From contig DOWL01000251.1 of the NCBI GenBank assembly GCA_003519585.1, positions 16,998 through 28,733 of the forward strand: DNA of 11,736 bases, written 5' to 3'. Under the pieces are notes generated by a model. The model did no database searches and was not told the origin of the DNA. It saw only the letters and a program-made list of their open reading frames with translations. This document shows, in pieces, positions 1 to 6,675 of this stretch. A program made the position numbers and the translations under genes. Position 1 is the first letter of the stretch, and each line of letters begins with the position of its first letter. This stretch comes from Nocardioides sp. (lineage in GTDB: Bacteria > Actinomycetota > Actinomycetes > Propionibacteriales > Nocardioidaceae).

Positions 1-182
1 ACCGCCGGTGGGCGGTTGGGCGCGCGTCCCGATCGTGCTTCGCTGACACTGCGGGACCCCCAGGCACGAATCGGCAGCAACCCCTCGAGTTCGCACAGCA
101 CACGGCGCGCGTCCTCCTGTCGGGCCCGCCCAGGAGGGTGCCTAGCGCGAGCAAGGTTCGGGCCTCCCGGCGGGGCCAGCGA

Positions 183-195
183 GGACCTTTGGCCC
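183..195 (+). promoter_or_regulatory. Possible DevR/DosR-like dyad upstream of the sensor-like gene
   Basis: The sequence GGACC-TTT-GGCCC is an imperfect dyad (GGACC against GGCCC, one mismatch) centred about 43 bases before the start codon at 232. It resembles the actinobacterial hypoxia/dormancy DevR box, roughly GGGACC-n3-GGTCCC. The two genes downstream (a kinase-like membrane protein and a flavin split-barrel protein) are of kinds often found in such regulons. The match is incomplete and the site could be chance in GC-rich DNA. Confidence 0.3.
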
Positions 196-231
196 GAGGC
201 CGAAGGTGCGAAGTGACGCAGCCTGGGGGTC

Positions 232-933
232 ATGAGTGCCCCTTCGATGCCAGCGGCAGCGGTCACCCCGCGGGACCCCTGGTTCCGACGTCACCCACCC
301 CTTGCGCTGGCTGTCGCAGGGATCCTGTTCGCTGGCGTTCTCGGTCTGCGCATGTTGTTCGGCTCCCCAGTCGACGCGTACTCGATGCTCTACGCCCTGC
401 CGATCGCCCTGATCGCCACCACATTCGGCCTCAGGGCCGGCACGGTCGCCGGGCTGCTCGCCGTCGGCCTCACCGTGCTGTGGGCGATGACCCAGAGCGT
501 GCACCTCGCCCCGACCGGATGGGCCTCCCGGGTGCTGCCGCTCCTGCTGTTGGGCGTGCTCCTCGGGCACGCGACAGACAGGGAACGACGGGCACACGAG
601 GAGCATCGGCGACTTGAAGCCGCCGCGCTACTCCACCGTGAGGCGATAGAAATCAACGACTCACTGGTACAAGGCATGGCAGCAGCCAAGTGGTCGTTCG
701 AAGCCGGCCAGGTGGAGACCGGCACACGGATCCTCGACAGGACCATTACAGATGCGCACGACCTCGTTTCGAGCCTGATTCGGCGCGCCGACATGGGTGC
801 TCGCACCGAACCACCGCACGACCGCTCGACGTCGCTGCACGGCCCAATTCGCATACTCGACAGCTCCGATGGCCCGGCCGAACGCAGCTGGGCCGAGGCC
901 GACATCCCCCAGCAGAGGGACGCATCTGCATGA
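232..933 (+). CDS. Membrane protein with degenerate histidine-kinase-like dimerisation helices
   Basis: This is a 233-residue protein. Four hydrophobic segments at about residues 24-43, 48-65, 68-86 and 101-115 form a compact membrane domain like the DUF4118/MASE-type input domains of sensor kinases. A charged coiled region (about 115-138) leads into residues 138-186, which resemble the HisKA_3 dimerisation/phosphoacceptor helices (E-I-N-D-S-L-V-Q-G at 140-148). The phosphoacceptor histidine position is Asn142, and no ATPase domain follows; residues 190-233 are low-complexity. It therefore probably cannot autophosphorylate and may act as a dimerising or scaffold sensor. The ATG start has a purine-rich GGGGG run just upstream. 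The flavoprotein gene follows on the same strand after 101 bases. The open frame is supported by the coherent membrane and helix domains. The exact family is not recognised with certainty. Confidence 0.72.
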   Translation: MSAPSMPAAAVTPRDPWFRRHPPLALAVAGILFAGVLGLRMLFGSPVDAYSMLYALPIALIATTFGLRAGTVAGLLAVGLTVLWAMTQSVHLAPTGWASRVLPLLLLGVLLGHATDRERRAHEEHRRLEAAALLHREAIEINDSLVQGMAAAKWSFEAGQVETGTRILDRTITDAHDLVSSLIRRADMGARTEPPHDRSTSLHGPIRILDSSDGPAERSWAEADIPQQRDASA

Positions 934-982
934 CGTCCAGACGAAACTGACCCACGCACCCGGCAGCGCTCGGCTCGACGGT

Positions 983-994
983 TGTCCCGGGACA
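983..994. repeat. 12-base perfect palindrome upstream of the flavoprotein gene
   Basis: TGTCCCGGGACA reads the same on both strands and lies 41-52 bases before the start codon at 1035, in the 101-base gap between the two + strand genes. It could be a dimeric regulator site for the downstream gene. No specific regulator is recognised, and short GC palindromes arise easily in this base composition. Confidence 0.3.
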
Positions 995-1034
995 CATTCA
1001 GCGCGACCCTGGTGGAGACGCAAAGGGAGGAGCG

Positions 1035-1451
1035 ATGACAAACGACGAGAGATGGTTCCCCAGTCACCTCAAAGAGCTCGGCGAGCCAGAGTGCCTCGAA
1101 CTCCTGGCCGAGCACCACGTTGGAAGGGTGGCGTACTGCGACGACCTCGGGCCGGTCGTGCTGCCGGTGAACTACGCGGTCGACCAGGGCACCATCCTGA
1201 TCCAAACCTCTCCGCACTCCACGCTCGCAAGTCGCCTGCGCACCGCGCCCGCGTCCTTTCAGATCGACGAGTTCGACGAGTACACCCAGACCGGCTGGAG
1301 CGTCCTGGTCCGCGGATCCGCGGCCTACGTCGACCCGACCGATCTGCCGGCAGACGAAGACCGCCCGCACACATGGGCGGAGGGCCAGCGCTCGCTCCAC
1401 ATCCGAATCACCCCACACGAGATCTCGGGCCGCCGTCTCCTGCCCGCCTGA
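1035..1451 (+). CDS. Pyridoxamine 5'-phosphate oxidase-like flavin-binding split-barrel protein
   Basis: This 138-residue protein matches the small actinobacterial PNPOx-like family (Pyridox_oxase_2 type). The N-terminal part (about 15-35) has the 'ECLELLAEHHVGRVAYCDD' pattern. It is followed by LPVNYAVDQGTILIQT (43-58), the beta-strand pair that usually builds the flavin pocket, and by IDEFDEYTQTGWSVLVRGSA (77-96), a hallmark of this subfamily. The family binds FMN or F420 (sometimes heme) as a cytoplasmic homodimer and reduces or oxidises small molecules; the substrate cannot be told from sequence. The ATG has a strong GGGAGG ribosome site seven to eight bases upstream. It probably belongs with the preceding sensor-like gene. 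Such proteins recur in actinobacterial hypoxia/stress regulons, which would agree with the DevR-like dyad further upstream, but that link is inference. Confidence 0.88.
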   Translation: MTNDERWFPSHLKELGEPECLELLAEHHVGRVAYCDDLGPVVLPVNYAVDQGTILIQTSPHSTLASRLRTAPASFQIDEFDEYTQTGWSVLVRGSAAYVDPTDLPADEDRPHTWAEGQRSLHIRITPHEISGRRLLPA

Positions 1452-1568
1452 CCCGAATCCGGCTCAGAACTCCGGTGGCCCTGGAGACGTGCGACAGGTC
1501 CTCAACCACAGGGGTCTACCACGACCGAACTTCTCGCTCCGTGGCTGGACCTCACCGTCGGTTCCCCG

Positions 1569-1617
1569 GTTCGAGCTCTACGTGAGAAGTGACTACAGGT
1601 CGTAGTAGAGCTCGAAC
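1569..1617 (-). terminator. 13-base-pair hairpin spanning the glnA stop codon
   Basis: Positions 1569-1581 (GTTCGAGCTCTAC) and 1605-1617 (GTAGAGCTCGAAC) are perfect reverse complements separated by 23 bases. The right arm lies in the last codons of glnA (Phe-Glu-Leu-Tyr), the stop codon is in the loop, and the left arm is 3' untranslated sequence. No U tract follows on either strand, but many actinobacterial terminators lack one. It may terminate glnA, protect its mRNA 3' end, or act in both directions, because the + strand gene ending at 1451 also points toward it. Confidence 0.5.
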
Positions 1618-3011
1618 TCGTGCGGGTGCGGGCGCAGCTGCACGGGGGCGATCTCGTTGGTGCGCTTGTAGTCGACCCAGGTCTCGATCAGGTCGGGGGT
1701 GAAGACGTTGCCGACGGTGAGGAACTCGTGGTCGGCCTCGAGGGCGTCGAGGACGGCGCCGAGGGAGGTCGGGACCTGGTCGATCTCGGCCATCTCGTCC
1801 GGCGGGAGCTCGTAGATGTCCTTGTCGATCGGCGCGGCCGGTTCGGTCTTGTTCTTGATGCCGTCGACGCCGGCGAGCATCAGCGCTGAGAAGGCGAGGT
1901 AGGGGTTCGCCGACGGGTCGGGGAAGCGGCACTCGACGCGCTTGGCCTTGGGGTTGGAGCCGGTGATCGGGATCCGGACCGAGGCGGAGCGGTTGCGCGA
2001 GGAGTACACCAGCGAGATCGGCGCCTCGAAGCCGGGCACCAGGCGGTGGTAGGAGTTGACCGACGGGTTGGTGAAGGCCAGCAGCGCCGGGGCGTGCTGG
2101 AGGATCCCGCCGATGTACCAGCGCGCGGTGTCGGACAGGCCGCCGTACCCGGTCTCGTCGTAGAACAGCGGCTCGCCGTCCTTCCAGAGGGACTGGTGCA
2201 CGTGCATGCCCGAACCGTTGTCGCCGAAGATCGGCTTGGGCATGAAGGTGACCGACTTGCCGTTCTCCCACGCGGTGTTCTTGATGAGGTACTTGAACTT
2301 CATCACGTCGTCGGCGGCCTTGAGCAGCGTGTCGAACTTGTAGTTGATCTCGGCCTGGCCCGCCGTGCCGACCTCGTGGTGCGCGCGCTCGACGTGCAGC
2401 CCGGACGCCTCGAGGTTCTTCACCATCTCGTCGCGCAGGTCGCTGTAGTGGTCGTACGGCGCGACCGGGAAGTAGCCGCCCTTGAACCGGGTCTTGTAGC
2501 CGCGGTTGTCGCCCTCCTGGCCGGAGTTCCACCAGCCCTCGACCGAGTCGATGTGGTAGTAGCCCTCGTTGGCGCCGGTGGAGTAGCGGACCGAGTCGAA
2601 GATGTAGAACTCCGCCTCGGGCGCGAAGAACGCCGTGTCGGCGATGCCGGTGGTGCCGAGATAGGTCAGCGCCTTGCGGGCGATGTTGCGCGGGTCGCGG
2701 GAGTAGGCCTCGCCGGTGATCGGATCGTGGATGAAGAAGCTCAGGTTGAGCGTCTTGTTGACCCGGAACGGGTCGACGAACGCGGTCGTCGGGTCGGGGA
2801 ACAGCGCCATGTCCGACTCGTTGATGGCCTGGAAGCCACGGATCGAGGATCCGTCGAAGGCCAGCCCGTTGTCGAAGACGTCCTGGTCGAACGACGAGAC
2901 GGGGACGGTGAAGTGCTGCTCGATGCCGGGCAGGTCGACGAAACGTACGTCGACGAACTCGACGCCTTCGTCCTTGACGAACTTGAGCAGCTCATCGCTG
3001 TTCTGGAACAT
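1593..3011 (-). CDS. glnA: Type I glutamine synthetase (GlnA)
   Basis: This cytoplasmic dodecameric enzyme makes glutamine from glutamate, ammonia and ATP. The 472-residue length is normal for GSI-beta. Visible family motifs are FDGSSI (52-57, with the latch Asp53), PEAEFYIFD (131-139), [12 protein letters not shown] (211-222, metal/glutamate ligands), [10 protein letters not shown] (265-274, ATP/glutamate site), the flap Glu329 in PGFEAP, and NRSASVRIP (340-348). Tyr400 in KDIYELPP matches the tyrosine adenylylated by GlnE in GSI-beta enzymes, so covalent control is likely, although glnE is not in this window. The ATG start is preceded by AAGGAGAG at good spacing. A four-element GlnR box lies 49 bases upstream, indicating nitrogen control. 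It is downstream of glnN on the same strand, but the 133-base gap and the operator argue for its own promoter. Confidence 0.98.
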   Translation of the reverse strand: MFQNSDELLKFVKDEGVEFVDVRFVDLPGIEQHFTVPVSSFDQDVFDNGLAFDGSSIRGFQAINESDMALFPDPTTAFVDPFRVNKTLNLSFFIHDPITGEAYSRDPRNIARKALTYLGTTGIADTAFFAPEAEFYIFDSVRYSTGANEGYYHIDSVEGWWNSGQEGDNRGYKTRFKGGYFPVAPYDHYSDLRDEMVKNLEASGLHVERAHHEVGTAGQAEINYKFDTLLKAADDVMKFKYLIKNTAWENGKSVTFMPKPIFGDNGSGMHVHQSLWKDGEPLFYDETGYGGLSDTARWYIGGILQHAPALLAFTNPSVNSYHRLVPGFEAPISLVYSSRNRSASVRIPITGSNPKAKRVECRFPDPSANPYLAFSALMLAGVDGIKNKTEPAAPIDKDIYELPPDEMAEIDQVPTSLGAVLDALEADHEFLTVGNVFTPDLIETWVDYKRTNEIAPVQLRPHPHEFELYYDL

Positions 3012-3060
3012 GCAGCTCTCCTTGGCACGGTTGGCGACCAGCGCAACGTAGGCACGGGCA

Positions 3061-3098
3061 GTTTCCCGACCGTATCGCGGTTGTTTCGGCCGTGTAAC
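3061..3098 (-). promoter_or_regulatory. GlnR box in the glnA promoter
   Basis: Read on the - strand this is GTTAC-n6-GAAAC-n6-GATAC-n6-GAAAC, with exactly six bases in every gap. It fits the actinobacterial GlnR consensus gTnAC-n6-GaAAC repeated twice, with a single deviation (GATAC for gTnAC). Its near edge is 49 bases before the glnA start codon. A possible -10 element, TACGTT on the - strand (3045-3050), would place the box over the -35 region. GlnR is the global nitrogen regulator in many actinobacteria. Confidence 0.85.
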
Positions 3099-3144
3099 AG
3101 CTGCCCGCCTGCTGATAGGAGAGCGGAGAGGACTACCGAGAACG

Positions 3145-5322
3145 TCAGAGGATGTAGAGCATCTCCTGGTACGTCGGCAGGGCCCACAGGTCGTCCGCGA
3201 CCAGGCCTTCGAGGGTGTCCGCCGCAGCGCGCACGGCCGCCATCGCCGGCAGGATCGTGTCGCGGCAGTACGCCGCCTCCTCGATCCCCTCGTGCTCGTG
3301 CGCCCCCGCGACCGCGGTCGCCAGCTCGGCCAGACCGGCGCGCAGCGCGCCGATCGGTGCCGACACCGCCTCCAGTGTCGCGGTGTCCGCCTCGACGCCG
3401 GCCGCTTTCAGCGCCGCGACGTTGGACGCGAGCTCGGTCTGGTAGCGCAGCGCGGCCGGGAGGACCGTGGTCGACCCGATCTCGAGGGTCAGGTTGGCCT
3501 CGACGCCGACCGTCATGACGTACTGCTCGATGCCGACCTCGTAGCGGCTGTGCATCTCGCGCTCGTTGAAGACGCCGTACTTGCTGAACAGTTCCAGCGC
3601 GTCAGGCGCGACGAGCTCGGGCAGCGCGTCGACCGTGGTGCGCAGGTTCTTGAGCCCCCGCTGCTCGGCCTCGACCTGCCACTCGTCGGAGTAGCCGTTG
3701 CCGTTGAAGACGACCGCGCCGTGGTCGGAGATGATCGTGCTGAGCAGCTCCTGGACGGCGACGTCGAAGTCGGTGCCAGCCGCGACGGCTGCCTCGAGCG
3801 CTGTGGCGCAGTAGTCGAGCGCCTCGGCCATGATCGTGTTGAGGATGACCATCGGGCCGGCCACGGTCTGCATCGAACCCGGGGCCCGGAACTCGAAGCG
3901 GTTGCCGGTGAACGCGAACGGGCTGGTGCGGTTGCGGTCGCCGGGGTCCTTGGTCAGGTCGGGAAGCGTGTCCACCCCGATGATCAGCGTCCCCTTCTCC
4001 TTGGACCCGGTGGCCCCGCCCTTGGCGATCTGGTCGAACACGTCGGCCAGTTGTTCGCCGAGGAAGATCGAGATGATCGCGGGCGGCGCCTCGTTGGCGC
4101 CCAGCCGGTGGTCGTTGCTGGCCGAGGCGACCGAGACGCGCAACAGACCGCCGTACAGGTGCACCGCGCGGATGACGGCACCGCAGAACACGAGGAACTG
4201 CGCGTTGTCGTGAGGGGTGTCGCCGGGCAGCAGCAGGTTGCCCTGCGTCGCATTGCCGATCGAGAAGTTCACGTGCTTGCCTGACCCGTTGACGCCCGCG
4301 AACGGCTTCTCGTGGAACAGGCACTCCATGCCGTGCTTCTTGGCGACCGCCTTGAATGTCGTCATCAGCAACTGCTGGTGGTCCGAGGCCTCGTTGGCGC
4401 GTTCGAACATCGGCGCGACCTCGAACTGCCCGGGCGCGACCTCGTTGTGCCGGGTCTTGGCGGGGATGCCGAGCTTGAAGAGCTCCCGCTCGGTGTCCAT
4501 CATGAAGCCGAGCACCCGCTCGGGGACGGCGCCGAAGTAATGGTCGTCGAACTCCTGGCCCTTCGGCGGCTTCGCGCCGAACAGCGTGCGGCCGGCGTTG
4601 AGCAGGTCGGGTCGCGACAGGAAGAAGTGGCTGTCGACCAGGAAGTACTCCTGCTCCGGGCCGCAGTAGGCGACGACGTTGTCAGGATTGGCGTGCCCGA
4701 AAAGCTCCAACACCCGCTTGGCCTGGGCCGACATCGCCTGCTGCGAGCGCAGGACCGGCGTCTTGTGGTCCAGTGCCTCGCCGGTCATCGAGATGAAGAT
4801 CGTGGGGATGCACAGCGTGTTGCCGTTGGGGTTCTCCAGGACGTACGCCGGCGACATCACGTCCCAGCCGGTGTAGCCGCGCGCCTCGAAGGTGTTGCGC
4901 AGGCCACCGTTGGGGAAGCTCGACGCGTCCGGCTCGCCCTGCACCAGGGTCTTGCCCGAGAAAGACGCGAGGGCGGTGCCGTCGCCGACCGGGTCGAGGA
5001 AGCTGTCGTGCTTCTCGGCGGTCAGCCCGGTGAGCGGGTAGAAGACGTGGGCGTAGTGGGTCGCACCCTTCTCCAGCGCCCAGTCCTTCATCGCCGACGC
5101 CACCGCATCCGCGATCTCCGGGTCCAGCGGCGTCGACTTCTCGATCGTCGAGACGACGGACTTGTAGACGCTCTTGGGCAGCCGCTTCTGCATCACGGTC
5201 AGGCTGAAGACGTTCTCGCCGAAGATCTCCCCAGGCTCCTCGCCGGGGTCGAAGGTGATCGGCGGGGGCTGGTAGGCCTGGACGGCGGTGATGGCAGCCA
5301 GGCGGACGGGGTTGGCGCTCAC
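3145..5322 (-). CDS. glnN: Type III glutamine synthetase (GlnN)
   Basis: This protein of about 725 residues belongs to the large GSIII family (double-ring dodecamers of about 75-83 kDa subunits), which carries out the same ATP-dependent glutamine synthesis as GlnA. Visible motifs are the GSIII N-terminal region [16 protein letters not shown] (34-49), [15 protein letters not shown] (85-99), [10 protein letters not shown] (221-230, metal-binding glutamates), [16 protein letters not shown] (289-304) and [12 protein letters not shown] (345-356). The GTG start at 5322 is chosen because GAGGAG sits seven bases upstream and the length then fits the family. The in-frame ATG at 5361 has no ribosome site and adds a non-conserved [13 protein letters not shown] leader. 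No Tyr adenylylation motif like that of GlnA is seen. It lies upstream of glnA on the same strand, a redundant pair. A weaker GlnR-like site precedes it. Confidence 0.97.
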   Translation of the reverse strand: MSANPVRLAAITAVQAYQPPPITFDPGEEPGEIFGENVFSLTVMQKRLPKSVYKSVVSTIEKSTPLDPEIADAVASAMKDWALEKGATHYAHVFYPLTGLTAEKHDSFLDPVGDGTALASFSGKTLVQGEPDASSFPNGGLRNTFEARGYTGWDVMSPAYVLENPNGNTLCIPTIFISMTGEALDHKTPVLRSQQAMSAQAKRVLELFGHANPDNVVAYCGPEQEYFLVDSHFFLSRPDLLNAGRTLFGAKPPKGQEFDDHYFGAVPERVLGFMMDTERELFKLGIPAKTRHNEVAPGQFEVAPMFERANEASDHQQLLMTTFKAVAKKHGMECLFHEKPFAGVNGSGKHVNFSIGNATQGNLLLPGDTPHDNAQFLVFCGAVIRAVHLYGGLLRVSVASASNDHRLGANEAPPAIISIFLGEQLADVFDQIAKGGATGSKEKGTLIIGVDTLPDLTKDPGDRNRTSPFAFTGNRFEFRAPGSMQTVAGPMVILNTIMAEALDYCATALEAAVAAGTDFDVAVQELLSTIISDHGAVVFNGNGYSDEWQVEAEQRGLKNLRTTVDALPELVAPDALELFSKYGVFNEREMHSRYEVGIEQYVMTVGVEANLTLEIGSTTVLPAALRYQTELASNVAALKAAGVEADTATLEAVSAPIGALRAGLAELATAVAGAHEHEGIEEAAYCRDTILPAMAAVRAAADTLEGLVADDLWALPTYQEMLYIL

Positions 5323-5385
5323 TTCGGTTCTCCTCGCGGCGGGGCCGCCTCCCACGGCCACTGGTCGCGAACCTAGGAGGCCCGC

Positions 5386-5412
5386 GTCTCAGCGCTGTTA
5401 CGGGCGGGTGAC
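5386..5412 (-). promoter_or_regulatory. Partial GlnR-like site upstream of glnN
   Basis: Read on the - strand this is GTCAC-n6-GTAAC-n6-GAGAC. The first pair fits gTnAC-n6-GaAAC with one mismatch, and the third element is poor. It lies 63 bases before the glnN GTG start, a position comparable to the full box in front of glnA. Weak sites of this kind occur in GlnR regulons, but this could also be chance. Confidence 0.4.
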
Positions 5413-5436
5413 AGCAAGGCACGCACGCCCTGAGAT

Positions 5437-5446
5437 GGTGATCACC
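5437..5446. repeat. Palindrome at the DUF4396 gene's stop codon
   Basis: GGTGATCACC is a perfect ten-base palindrome overlapping the - strand stop codon at 5442-5444. It is too short for a convincing intrinsic terminator and no U run follows. It is recorded because it sits at the end of the gene and close to the glnN promoter region. Confidence 0.2.
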
Positions 5447-6122
5447 TCGCCACGGCATGGCCGCCCGACTCGTCGCCACCCGTCCCACCCGGCCCATCCG
5501 GCCCGGTGTCGACGTCGGCGGCGATCGAGACGACGAGCCCGCCGAGCATGAACGCGACCAGGACCGCGATGAGCGTGGGCGTGGGGAACGACGGGATCAG
5601 CCGACGTGCGCCGGTGGCCTGGCCGGTGGCGCCGTGATACTCGTGGGTGAGCGCGTGGCCCTTGCCGCGCTGGAGCAGGTAGCGGTTGACCGGGAAGGCC
5701 GCGACGAACGCAGCGGCCAGCGCGATCGCCATGCCGATCCAGAACGTGGCGTTGACGAGACCCGCGTTCATGGCACCGGGGATGATCGCCATCACGGCGT
5801 TGTCGACGACCTCCATGGTGGCGATGGAGAGGGTGTCGGCGGCCAGTACGACGCTCAGTGCCGCGCCGAGCGTGAGGCCCGCCTTGAGCAGCGGAAGGGT
5901 CGAGAGGGTGTAGCCGAACAGGAACGCCAGCGCGATCGACAGGGCGATGGTCCAGCCGTTGGCCAGTCCGACCGCGGTGCCGATCATAAGCCCGGCGATC
6001 TCGCCGATCGCACAGCCGGTGAGGCAGTGCAGCGTGGCGGAGACGGCCATCGCGTTGATGCCGCCCGGGTGGTGGCCCGCGTGGTCGTGTTGAAGGTGCT
6101 GGCTGTGGTCGGCGTGGTCCAT
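5442..6122 (-). CDS. DUF4396 membrane protein with His-rich N-terminus, probably metal-related
   Basis: This 226-residue membrane protein of the DUF4396 family has no established biochemical function. The first 18 residues carry seven histidines (positions 3, 6, 9, 12, 14, 17, 18), typical of a metal-binding tail. The core begins with ATLHCLTGCAIGE (29-41), where His32, Cys33 and Cys37 could be ligands, and has about five or six membrane segments (about 28-50, 57-77, 80-97, 104-118, 125-145 and 181-201). A cytoplasmic or outer loop at 153-175 contains HALTHEYH. The C-terminal tail is Gly/Asp-rich and low-complexity. The ATG start has GAGGTGA seven bases upstream. A perfect CsoR-type palindrome lies about 50 bases before the start, so copper (or reactive sulfur) control and a role in metal handling are inferred. 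It diverges from the RDD gene, which may share the operator. Confidence 0.88.
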   Translation of the reverse strand: MDHADHSQHLQHDHAGHHPGGINAMAVSATLHCLTGCAIGEIAGLMIGTAVGLANGWTIALSIALAFLFGYTLSTLPLLKAGLTLGAALSVVLAADTLSIATMEVVDNAVMAIIPGAMNAGLVNATFWIGMAIALAAAFVAAFPVNRYLLQRGKGHALTHEYHGATGQATGARRLIPSFPTPTLIAVLVAFMLGGLVVSIAADVDTGPDGPGGTGGDESGGHAVAR

Positions 6123-6172
6123 CTCGGTTCACCTCGAGCGGGGGAGTGGCGGACTTCTTCGACAGCACCAAC

Positions 6173-6193
6173 ATATACCCCACGGGGGTATAT
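6173..6193. promoter_or_regulatory. CsoR-type operator between divergent DUF4396 and RDD genes
   Basis: The arms ATATACCCC and GGGGTATAT are perfect reverse complements around the three bases ACG. The TACCCC/GGGGTA pattern with an AT-rich flank is that of CsoR/CstR-family operators, such as the copper-regulated copZA operator of Bacillus subtilis. The TATATG (- strand) and TATATT (+ strand) ends of the palindrome look like -10 elements, so the site may repress both promoters. It is 50 bases from the DUF4396 start and 39 from the RDD start. No csoR gene is in the window. Confidence 0.75.
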
Positions 6194-6232
6194 TCCGGGC
6201 TTCGCCGACCAGGCGCCTGAGAGGGTGGCCCG

Positions 6233-6643
6233 GTGGAGACCGCGACGTGGGCCCGAAGGATCGTGGCGCTGATCGTCGACTGGTTCGCCTCGACCCTCGT
6301 TGTGATCGTGCTGGTCGGAGGTGTCGACAACTGGGCGGGCGATCAGCAGGCGGGGTTCTACGTCCTGGCCGTCTTCGTCGTCGAGTCCGCGCTGTTCACC
6401 ATGCTCAGCGGCGGCTCGTTCGGTCAGCTCGCCACCCGGTTGCGCGTGGTGCGCGAGAACGGCGACCCGCGGCCGATCCCTCCGCACCTGGCGCTGCTCC
6501 GGCAAGTGCTCATCGCGCTGGTCATCCCACCGCTGATCTACCGGCCCGACGGCCGCGGCCTGCACGACCTGGCCGCCGGTAGCGCGGTCGTGACGCTTCA
6601 GACGTTCCGCTCCCTGGCTGGGCGTGGGTCCGTACAGTCGTAG
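6233..6643 (+). CDS. RDD-family small membrane protein
   Basis: This 136-residue protein has the RDD domain: an Arg at the start of the first membrane helix (Arg8/9), an Asp in the helix (Asp16), and the closing GRGLHDLAAGS motif (107-117, Asp112). There are about three membrane helices (10-30, 42-60 and 88-103), with a cytoplasmic loop RLRVVRENGDPRPIP between helices two and three. The molecular function is not established; some RDD proteins act as ion antiporters. In many actinobacteria this gene is the partner of glnA and of the DUF4191 gene; here a lipoprotein gene separates it from DUF4191, and glnN and DUF4396 from glnA. The GTG start has GAGAGGG upstream at good spacing. The CsoR-type palindrome lies close upstream. 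Confidence 0.9.
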   Translation: METATWARRIVALIVDWFASTLVVIVLVGGVDNWAGDQQAGFYVLAVFVVESALFTMLSGGSFGQLATRLRVVRENGDPRPIPPHLALLRQVLIALVIPPLIYRPDGRGLHDLAAGSAVVTLQTFRSLAGRGSVQS

Positions 6644-6675
6644 GGAACCTGCCCTTCACCTCCGGGAGCTCGACC

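Noticed and set aside
1..231. Possible gene in the first 231 bases (66-residue frame at 16-216)
   Set aside because: The frame is rich in Arg, Ser and Pro with no recognisable domain or ribosome site; apart from the DevR-like dyad nothing is supported.
1568..1580. tRNA-like GGTTCGAGCTC sequence resembling a T-arm
   Set aside because: No matching acceptor, D or anticodon stems could be found around it, and it is explained as one arm of the glnA hairpin.
2046..3518. 490-residue open frame on the + strand opposite glnA and glnN
   Set aside because: It runs antisense across two well-supported genes and the intergenic GlnR box. Its product is Val/Arg/Gly-biased with no family character, typical of antisense frames in GC-rich DNA.
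5323..5361. Longer glnN start at ATG 5361
   Set aside because: There is no ribosome site before it and the leader is not family-like; the GTG at 5322 has GAGGAG at ideal spacing.
4312..5376. 354-residue open frame on the + strand opposite glnN
   Set aside because: It is the antisense shadow of a conserved glnN, of low complexity and rich in Arg and Val.
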